From: an uncultured Clostridia bacterium
Lineage (GTDB): Bacteria; Bacillota; Clostridia; UBA1381; UMGS1253
NCBI GenBank assembly: GCA_937892135.1
Contig: CALAUK010000146.1
Location: 1 to 6,952 of the forward strand
Length of the DNA stretch: 6,952 nucleotides
Direction: 5' to 3'
The notes under the pieces were generated by a model. That model searched no databases and had not been told where the DNA came from. It saw only the letters and a program-made list of their open reading frames with translations. Shown piece after piece: positions 1 to 5,164 of the stretch. Every line of letters starts with the position of its first letter. The stretch's first letter is position 1. Both the position numbers and the translations under genes were made by a program.

Positions 1-134
1 CAAACGCGCATCATATCTGGGAAGCAGCTTTTCGTAGCTTCGGTCTTGCTTTAGGCAGAGCACTTGAAGTAAACGAAGCAAGAAAGAATATGACAAGCGG
101 TGTTGCAGGTGCAATCGACTGGATAATTGAGTAA
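1..134 (+). CDS. hisB: Imidazoleglycerol-phosphate dehydratase-like protein, C-terminal end (partial)
   Basis: Reading from base 3, the last 43 codons are open and end at TAA (132-134); the 5' part lies outside the window. The visible peptide begins NAHHIWEAAFRSFGLALGRA. This matches the C-terminal HisB signature, in which an N-x-HH-x2-E-x2-F motif supplies metal ligands (paired His and the Glu) and is followed by a helix ending in a conserved G-x-AL. HisB dehydrates imidazoleglycerol phosphate to imidazoleacetol phosphate in histidine synthesis. One oddity is the tail: HisB proteins usually end shortly after a PSTKGVL-like segment, while this one ends MTSGVAGAIDWIIE. That may mark a divergent lineage or a HisB paralogue. 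The HAD gene starts 20 bases downstream on the same strand. The identification rests on a short fragment, and the gene symbol is provisional. Confidence 0.7.
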   Translation, partial: NAHHIWEAAFRSFGLALGRALEVNEARKNMTSGVAGAIDWIIE

Positions 135-143
135 CATTCCCCC

Positions 144-148
144 GGAGG
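144..148 (+). promoter_or_regulatory. Ribosome binding site of the HAD gene
   Basis: GGAGG lies 6 bases before the ATG at 155, in the 20-base gap after the hisB-like stop codon. It fixes the start of the HAD gene and leaves no room for a separate promoter, which supports co-transcription with the upstream gene. Confidence 0.85.
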
Positions 149-154
149 TTTTAT

Positions 155-1159
155 ATGGCTAAGTTAAAGAGCTTTACTGATAAATACGACCTTTTTATTT
201 TCGACCTGGACGGAGTTATAACATCTGAGCAGGGATATTGGTATACTGCGGCTCTGACTGTGTACGAGCTTATGAATTCAAATAAGTATTTTGGCACGAG
301 AACTCTTGATTATGAAAATGTTTTCGCAAACAGAAAGATGATAAGAAAGTTCGTGTTATCAGATGATAAAACTATTGTTCTTCTTAAAAACAAAGGAGTT
401 AACAGCAATACGGATTTAGCGTATATTGTATTTTGTGCAAGCGTGATAAAAAATACAAAAGACCCTGAAGTGATTTATAATTTTTTAAAAGAAAATCTTT
501 CGGATAACATTTTAAATGATTATGAACGCCTTGCTATTCTGACAGCAGTAGGATTAAACAAACCGTCAGAATTTTGCATGAGAACAGGCAAATTAAGAGA
601 GTATGTAAATGATATTTTCCAGGGTTGGTATTTGGGCGAAGGCGGAAGACCGTCGATTTTAAATAACGAACAGCCACTTCTTGATATGGAAAAGACGAGA
701 GAAGTTTTAAAAGCTTTTTATTCAGCCGGCAAAACCATTGCCTACGGAACAGGAAGATTTGAGTATGAATCGAAAACTCCGCTTTCAAAGTGGGATTTTT
801 ACAAGTATTTTTCAGAAAAGCACTCTGTAACCTATGATGAGGTTAGTAAGAGCGAGCAGATTTTAAAAGAAAACGGTCAGTTTAAAACCTTAACAAAGCC
901 TGACCCGTATGTTTTTCTGCAGGGCGCACTTAGTAAAGACTACCCCGTTTTAAAGATTATAAACGGTGACTACGATAAAGAATTAATTAAAAAGACACTT
1001 GTAATCGGAGATGCGGGAGCGGATATACTCTCTGCTCATGCAGGCGGATTTGATTTCTGCGCAGTTTTAACGGGTGTTTCAGGGCAAGCGGCCCGCCCCT
1101 ATTTTGAGGAGCAGAAAGCAGAATATATCTTAGATTCCATATTAGATTTTATAGATTAA
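155..1159 (+). CDS. HAD-superfamily hydrolase with a large cap insertion, probable phosphatase
   Basis: A 334-residue protein with all four haloacid dehalogenase motifs. Motif I is DLDGV, with nucleophile D17 and acid/base D19. Motif II is GTGR, with T199. Motif III is KPDP, with K248. Motif IV is GDAGAD (285-290), with D286 and D290 for Mg2+. Such enzymes are usually cytosolic phosphomonoesterases acting through an aspartyl-phosphate intermediate; the substrate cannot be read from the sequence. About 175 residues lie between motifs I and II (roughly 22-195). This is much larger than the cap of common phosphoglycolate phosphatase-like members and is predicted largely helical, so a C1-type enlarged cap probably controls substrate choice. 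No signal peptide or membrane segment is visible. It sits between a hisB-like gene and a recombinase. A histidinol-phosphate phosphatase role is conceivable from the neighbour, but the HAD domain of E. coli HisB is small and capless, so that link is weak. Confidence 0.85.
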   Translation: MAKLKSFTDKYDLFIFDLDGVITSEQGYWYTAALTVYELMNSNKYFGTRTLDYENVFANRKMIRKFVLSDDKTIVLLKNKGVNSNTDLAYIVFCASVIKNTKDPEVIYNFLKENLSDNILNDYERLAILTAVGLNKPSEFCMRTGKLREYVNDIFQGWYLGEGGRPSILNNEQPLLDMEKTREVLKAFYSAGKTIAYGTGRFEYESKTPLSKWDFYKYFSEKHSVTYDEVSKSEQILKENGQFKTLTKPDPYVFLQGALSKDYPVLKIINGDYDKELIKKTLVIGDAGADILSAHAGGFDFCAVLTGVSGQAARPYFEEQKAEYILDSILDFID

Positions 1160-1160
1160 T

Positions 1161-1167
1161 AAGGTGG
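1161..1167 (+). promoter_or_regulatory. Ribosome binding site of the recombinase gene
   Basis: AAGGTGG begins one base after the TAA of the HAD gene and sits 7 bases before the ATG at 1175. The 15-base gap makes separate transcription of the recombinase unlikely. Confidence 0.8.
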
Positions 1168-1174
1168 TGGCAAT

Positions 1175-2281
1175 ATGGCAGCCGGGCAGTCAAATATTTC
1201 AAAGAGAAATTATTTAAAGCAGCGTCTTTCGCACCTTCCCGATTTTGTTTTCTCCTATGTTGAAGAAGACTACTCGGGCGAAAGCGTGAGCACACAGCTT
1301 GGTTACAGCATAGATATTGCCACTTTTTTAAGGTTTTTAAAGCTTTATAAGTTTCAAAAATTAGAAAGCCTTTCTGATTTTACAACCGAGCATATAGCAT
1401 CAGTTACAGCAGAAGATTTTGTTCACTTTAAGTCCTATCTTAAAGAGTATGAAATTGAGGTTAAAACGGCAGACGGGCGCACTGCAAGACGCGTTATAAC
1501 AAACTCTGCATTCGGTATAAACAGAAAGCTTTCTGCTGTAAGAGGATTATTTACCTACCTTTACAGGATTGATAAAATTCCTCAGAATGTAACAGATAAG
1601 GTTACAACAGCATCTTTAAAGCAAAAGATTAAAAAGCCGTTAACAACTCAGGAAACACTTAGGTTTTTAAATGTTTTGTTTGACGGAAAATGTGAAATTC
1701 CTGATGGAGATGGTTTTAAAACAGTTGGTTTTTCGGGAAGAGATTTAACTGAATATGAAAAACGCCGTCAGCGTGATATCGCTATGTATATTACATATTT
1801 AGGCACGGGCGTTCGTGTGAGCGAGCTTGTTAATCTTAATTTGTCTAAAATTTATTTTGACAATTCACTTAATACCTTTATCGTAACAAGAAAAGGCGGA
1901 GACGAACAGGAGATTTTTATGCCTCCCCAGGTTTGCGAGGAATTGAAAAAATATGTTGAGGAAAGAAAAAAGATTGATGCGATTGATAAAGATGCTCTCT
2001 TTATCGGCAGAAACAAAAAAAGGCTCACTGTTGCAGCAGTTGAGCTTAACCTAAAAAAATACTGTCACACGGCAGGAATATTTGACCCTGATAAAACCCG
2101 TCCCCATGCACTCAGACGTACCTTTGCATGTCAGCTTTTAGAAGACGGTGTTGATATAAAAATGGTAGCCGAGCTTATGGGACATAAGAATATTGAGGTA
2201 ACCCATAAATTCTACGCTCAGTACAGCACAAAGGCTAAAAAAGAGATTATGGATGCGCATAATGTGATACCGGAAGAATAA
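1175..2281 (+). CDS. Tyrosine recombinase, XerS-like single-recombinase type
   Basis: A 368-residue site-specific recombinase that cuts and rejoins DNA through a 3'-phosphotyrosine. The N-terminal SAM-like core-binding domain spans about residues 10-145, and the catalytic domain about 160-360. The complete active site is present: R214 in GTGVRVSE, K240 in the TRKGG hairpin, H311 and R314 in HALRR, H337 in LMGHKN and nucleophile Y347 in KFYAQY. XerC/XerD are about 300 residues. This protein is longer, with an extended N-terminus and an insertion of about 30 residues before the RDIA helix (around 168-198). These features and the TRKGG hairpin recall streptococcal XerS (about 356 residues), which acts alone at a dif-like site. 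It could instead be an integrase left by an old element, but no excisionase, relaxase or att repeat is seen here. It lies in line with metabolic genes and ends in a strong terminator whose left arm starts at the last base of the stop codon. Confidence 0.9.
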   Translation: MAAGQSNISKRNYLKQRLSHLPDFVFSYVEEDYSGESVSTQLGYSIDIATFLRFLKLYKFQKLESLSDFTTEHIASVTAEDFVHFKSYLKEYEIEVKTADGRTARRVITNSAFGINRKLSAVRGLFTYLYRIDKIPQNVTDKVTTASLKQKIKKPLTTQETLRFLNVLFDGKCEIPDGDGFKTVGFSGRDLTEYEKRRQRDIAMYITYLGTGVRVSELVNLNLSKIYFDNSLNTFIVTRKGGDEQEIFMPPQVCEELKKYVEERKKIDAIDKDALFIGRNKKRLTVAAVELNLKKYCHTAGIFDPDKTRPHALRRTFACQLLEDGVDIKMVAELMGHKNIEVTHKFYAQYSTKAKKEIMDAHNVIPEE

Positions 2282-2315
2282 AAAAGTGTAAAGCTTAGTT
2301 GCTTTACACTTTTTT
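2281..2315. terminator. Bidirectional intrinsic terminator between convergent genes
   Basis: A perfect 14-bp inverted repeat pairs AAAAAGTGTAAAGC (2281-2294) with GCTTTACACTTTTT (2301-2314) around a 6-base loop, TTAGTT. The right arm runs into a T-tract for + strand transcription, and the left arm gives a T-tract on the - strand. It therefore serves both the recombinase gene, whose TAA ends at 2281, and the ABC-F gene, whose stop is at 2318-2320. Only 36 bases separate the two genes. Confidence 0.9.
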
Positions 2316-2317
2316 AT

Positions 2318-4201
2318 TTATTCACAAAGGTTTTCGTATTCTTCCAAAAGGGATAATATCTTATCATTAAGTAAGTTGTTTTCTTCTAAAAGCTCGCCCG
2401 CCTTAATATAATCTGTTGCATACTCCTCTGTTTCTAAAAGTGCCTCGTTTTCTTTTACTTTTGCCTCAAGCGCTTCAATTTCTTCTTCAATCTTTTTAAT
2501 GCGGTTTTCTTTTTTTCTTAAAAGTGCCTCTTTTGCCTTTCTTTCTTTATATTCGTTTCGGCTGTCCTCTTTTGTTTTAACTGTCTCTTCCTCCGCCTGA
2601 TACTTTTCAGAAAAATAATCATAATTTCCACGAAAATCTTGCACATTCGACTTATCCATATAAAGAATTCTGTCAGAAAGTTTATTTATAAAATATCTGT
2701 CGTGCGAAACGGCAAAAATCGTTCCCTCGTAGCTTTCAAGCGCAGTTTCGAGTGCCTCTCTTGATGAAATATCAAGGTGATTTGTAGGCTCGTCAAGCAA
2801 AAGTAGATTTGCTCCCGAAAGCATCAGTTTTAAAAGAGACACCTTTGCCCTCTCTCCTCCCGATAGCGCGCTTATAGGCTTAAACACATCTTCTCCTTTA
2901 AATAAAAAGGACGCAAGTGAGTTTCTTATTTCGGTAACAGATAGCCTCGGATATGAATCATAAACCTCGTCAAACACGGTCTTGTTATAATCCAAGTTTT
3001 CCTGTGTCTGGTCAAAGTAGCCGATTTTAACGTTTGTTCCTAATTTAATATCACCCGAAAGAGCGGCAAGTTCACCTGAAATAATCTTTAAAAGAGTAGT
3101 TTTTCCGCATCCGTTGTCGCCAAGCAGGAATGCCCTTTCCCCTCTTTTTAAATCAATCGTCACATCTTTAAATATGTTTTTAATTCCAAACGCCATTGAA
3201 ACATTATTAATAAGTAAGCAGTCCTTGCCAGACATAATCTCTATGTGAAATTCGGGCTTTATTGTGTCAAGCTCTTTTTCAGGCTCTACAAGCTCTTCAA
3301 AAAGCTTGTCTACAACCTTTTGCTTGCTCTCTGCTGTCTTTATATTTTTTTCTCTGTTCCAGCGTTTTTGCTGTTCAATAATTTTTTCTATTCTTTCAAT
3401 CTCGCGTTTTGTGTTAATATATTTTCTTTCTAAAGTCTTCTTTGCCTCTTTTTTAAGCTCCAAAAATCTTGTGTAGTTTCCGGGATATACCGTAAGATGC
3501 GAGTTTTCAAGCTCGATAGTTTTTGTTGTTACCTTATCTAAAAAATATCTGTCGTGGCTTATAACTATAACCGCACCTTTAAAATCTCTTAAAAAGTTTT
3601 CAAGCCAGGTAACCGCTTTAATGTCAAGATGGTTTGTAGGCTCGTCAAGCAGTAAAAGGTCTGCTCCCGACAAAAGAATCTTACAAAGTATTACTCTTGT
3701 TTTCTGGCCTCCCGAAAGCTTTTCAAAGGGCGTGTTAAAGTCTTCTTTTGAAAAACCTAAGCCAATAAGGCTGTTTTCGGCAAAGCTTTTATACATATAG
3801 CCTCCACGGCGCTCAAAATGCTCTGTAAGATAAGTTTGCCTTTTAATAAGCTCTTCTATGTCCCCTGCGCCGTTTTCAATGTCTGACGCTATTTTTTCAA
3901 GCTCAGCTTCACAGTCCGACACATCTTTATAAACCTCCATCAGCTCTTCAATTACAGTTTTGTCGCTTGTAATATCCATATGCTGCTTGACATAACCGAT
4001 TTTAAGTCCCTTTGATTTAATAATTTCGCCCGCATCGTAAGACAGGTTATCCAAAATCATATTAAAAAGAGAGGTTTTTCCCGCGCCGTTTGCTCCAACG
4101 AAGCCAATTTTCTCATTTTCTTCAATCATAAATGAGGCGCCCGTGAACAAAAGCTCATCGCCAAAATATTTTTCAAGATTGCTAACAGATAAAAGTGCCA
4201 T
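2318..4201 (-). CDS. ABC-F family ATPase (YdiF/Uup-like), ribosome-associated
   Basis: A 627-residue soluble protein with two ABC ATPase domains and no transmembrane segment, the hallmark of ABC-F translation factors. Domain 1 has Walker A GANGAGKTS (36-44), signature LSGGQ (162-166), Walker B ending in DEPTNHLD with catalytic E187, and switch H216. Domain 2 has Walker A GDNGCGKTT (361-369), LSGGE (446-450), DEPTNHLD with E471, and H500. A charged helical linker (about 245-320) corresponds to the segment that reaches toward the ribosomal peptidyl-tRNA site in known ABC-F proteins. Residues from about 535 to 627 form a Lys/Glu-rich coiled coil like the C-terminal extension of YdiF and Uup. Both ATPase sites look intact. 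The linker is of ordinary length, so a housekeeping role in rescuing stalled ribosomes fits better than drug resistance, though resistance ABC-F proteins cannot be excluded. It lies downstream of trxB on the same strand, 56 bases away, with a hairpin between. Confidence 0.93.
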   Translation of the reverse strand: MALLSVSNLEKYFGDELLFTGASFMIEENEKIGFVGANGAGKTSLFNMILDNLSYDAGEIIKSKGLKIGYVKQHMDITSDKTVIEELMEVYKDVSDCEAELEKIASDIENGAGDIEELIKRQTYLTEHFERRGGYMYKSFAENSLIGLGFSKEDFNTPFEKLSGGQKTRVILCKILLSGADLLLLDEPTNHLDIKAVTWLENFLRDFKGAVIVISHDRYFLDKVTTKTIELENSHLTVYPGNYTRFLELKKEAKKTLERKYINTKREIERIEKIIEQQKRWNREKNIKTAESKQKVVDKLFEELVEPEKELDTIKPEFHIEIMSGKDCLLINNVSMAFGIKNIFKDVTIDLKRGERAFLLGDNGCGKTTLLKIISGELAALSGDIKLGTNVKIGYFDQTQENLDYNKTVFDEVYDSYPRLSVTEIRNSLASFLFKGEDVFKPISALSGGERAKVSLLKLMLSGANLLLLDEPTNHLDISSREALETALESYEGTIFAVSHDRYFINKLSDRILYMDKSNVQDFRGNYDYFSEKYQAEEETVKTKEDSRNEYKERKAKEALLRKKENRIKKIEEEIEALEAKVKENEALLETEEYATDYIKAGELLEENNLLNDKILSLLEEYENLCE

Positions 4202-4211
4202 ATATCCAAAA

Positions 4212-4218
4212 CCTTTCT
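4212..4218 (-). promoter_or_regulatory. Ribosome binding site of the ABC-F gene
   Basis: On the - strand AGAAAGG precedes the ATG at 4201 by 10 bases. The match is weaker and the spacing longer than for the other genes here, but no better candidate exists and MALLSVSNLEKYFG is a typical ABC-F start. Confidence 0.6.
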
Positions 4219-4226
4219 TATCGGCA

Positions 4227-4254
4227 AAATCCGCCGAAACTAGTCGGCGGATTT
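4227..4254 (-). terminator. Hairpin after trxB, probable weak or partial intrinsic terminator
   Basis: A perfect 11-bp stem, AAATCCGCCGA (4227-4237) with TCGGCGGATTT (4244-4254), closes a 6-base loop. On the - strand it begins 4 bases after the trxB stop codon, and the stem is followed by a run of only four Ts before GCC. The GC-rich stem is strong but the T-tract is short. Termination may be incomplete, allowing some read-through into the ABC-F gene, for which no convincing separate promoter is visible in the gap. An mRNA-stabilising 3' hairpin is the alternative. Confidence 0.65.
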
Positions 4255-4257
4255 AAA

Positions 4258-5160
4258 TTATTTAATATAGTCGCATGCCGCAAGCGCCGCAACCGCACCG
4301 TCTGCCGCTGCCGTTGCAACCTGCCTTATACGCTTTGATCTGCAGTCACCCGCAACAAAAATGCCATCAATTGAAGTTCTGCAGTCTTCGCCCGAATCAA
4401 CATATCCCCAGTCATTAAGCTTAATAACTGAAGAAAATGGCTCGTTTTGCGGAATAAGACCAATTGCTGTAAACATTCCGTCAATATCAAGGGCTTTTAA
4501 CTCACCGGAATTGTTTTTAATAATAATTCCCTCAAGGTTGTTATCGCCTGTTATGCTTTCTACAACATAGCCTAAGATTATTTCAACATTATCCTTTTTC
4601 TCAAGCTGTTTTACAAGCTTGTCCTCGCCTGTAAGGTAGTCTAGGTTCTGCACAACATACACCTTTTTTGCGCCCTCGGATAAAAGTATCGCCTCCTGAA
4701 GAGCCGAGTTTCCTCCGCCTATAACCGCAACCGTTTTTCCGTCATAGAAAGCACCGTCGCAAACTGCGCAAAATGAAATGCCGTCTCCTATAAACTCCTC
4801 TTCTCTGTCTATGCCGAGTAGCCTGTGCTTTGTGCCTGTTGCAATAATAACGGCTTTTCCGTAAAACTCTCCTTCATCTGTTATAACTGTTTTAACCTCG
4901 CCGTCATTAAGACCGGTCACCTCTGCACATTCAATCTCAGCACCGAGATTCAATGCCTGCTCAACAAGCTTTTCTGCAAATTCGTTTCCCGTAACAGACA
5001 AAAAGCCGGGTATGTTTTCAACCTTGGGTGAAGATGTAATCTGCCCTCCGAAAGTTCCTTTTTCCAGAACAAGAACCTTTTTATTCGCACGAAGAGCATA
5101 CACAGCGGCGGTCAGCCCCGCAGGGCCGCCGCCAATGATTATAATGTCATATATGTTCAT
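4258..5160 (-). CDS. trxB: Thioredoxin reductase-like flavoprotein lacking the NADPH-specific motif
   Basis: A 300-residue protein of the low-molecular-weight thioredoxin reductase family. The N-terminal FAD-binding motif is GGGPAG (10-15). The redox-active disulfide is CAVC (C131, C134), followed by the conserved D135. The nucleotide-binding domain has GGGNSA (148-153), and the C-terminal FAD contact is GDCRSKRIRQV (271-281). Length and order match E. coli TrxB. The basic HRRxxxR segment that binds the NADPH 2'-phosphate aligns with residues 171-177, QNLDYLT, so all its key basic residues are replaced. NADPH use is therefore doubtful. NADH, or ferredoxin as in clostridial ferredoxin-dependent flavin thioredoxin reductases, are alternatives, although retention of GGGNSA favours some pyridine nucleotide. 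The gene starts 4 bases after nrdD, whose C-terminal thioredoxin-like domain is the likely partner. The symbol reflects family, not proven cofactor. Confidence 0.88.
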   Translation of the reverse strand: MNIYDIIIIGGGPAGLTAAVYALRANKKVLVLEKGTFGGQITSSPKVENIPGFLSVTGNEFAEKLVEQALNLGAEIECAEVTGLNDGEVKTVITDEGEFYGKAVIIATGTKHRLLGIDREEEFIGDGISFCAVCDGAFYDGKTVAVIGGGNSALQEAILLSEGAKKVYVVQNLDYLTGEDKLVKQLEKKDNVEIILGYVVESITGDNNLEGIIIKNNSGELKALDIDGMFTAIGLIPQNEPFSSVIKLNDWGYVDSGEDCRTSIDGIFVAGDCRSKRIRQVATAAADGAVAALAACDYIK

Positions 5161-5164
5161 AAAC

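Noticed and set aside
534..788. Open frame on the - strand opposite the HAD gene
   Set aside because: No ribosome binding site or recognisable domain, and it lies wholly antisense to a well-supported gene.
2281..2314. Perfect inverted repeat with a 6-base centre directly after a tyrosine recombinase gene, suggestive of a dif or core recombination site
   Set aside because: The arms are longer than the usual 11 bases, the inner arm sequence does not resemble dif, and T-tracts on both strands between convergent genes explain it fully as a bidirectional terminator.
3245..3476. Two overlapping + strand frames rich in Phe, Leu and Ser, looking like small membrane proteins
   Set aside because: They are antisense to the Lys/Glu-rich linker of the ABC-F gene; the hydrophobic composition is the complement of AAA and GAA codons.
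2781..3651. An identical 19-base direct repeat at 2781-2799 and 3633-3651, with similar flanks
   Set aside because: Both copies encode the Walker B DEPTN segment of the two ATPase domains of the ABC-F protein, so this is internal domain duplication, not a mobile repeat or att pair.
4199..4226. Possible - strand promoter for the ABC-F gene, with TTGCCG as a -35 box
   Set aside because: At 17-base spacing the -10 box would overlap the start codon, so it cannot drive the gene with its ribosome binding site.
4227..4254. An 11-6-11 palindrome, the exact geometry of a dif site
   Set aside because: The GC-rich inner arms are unlike dif, and its position 4 bases after the trxB stop codon is that of a terminator or mRNA 3' hairpin.
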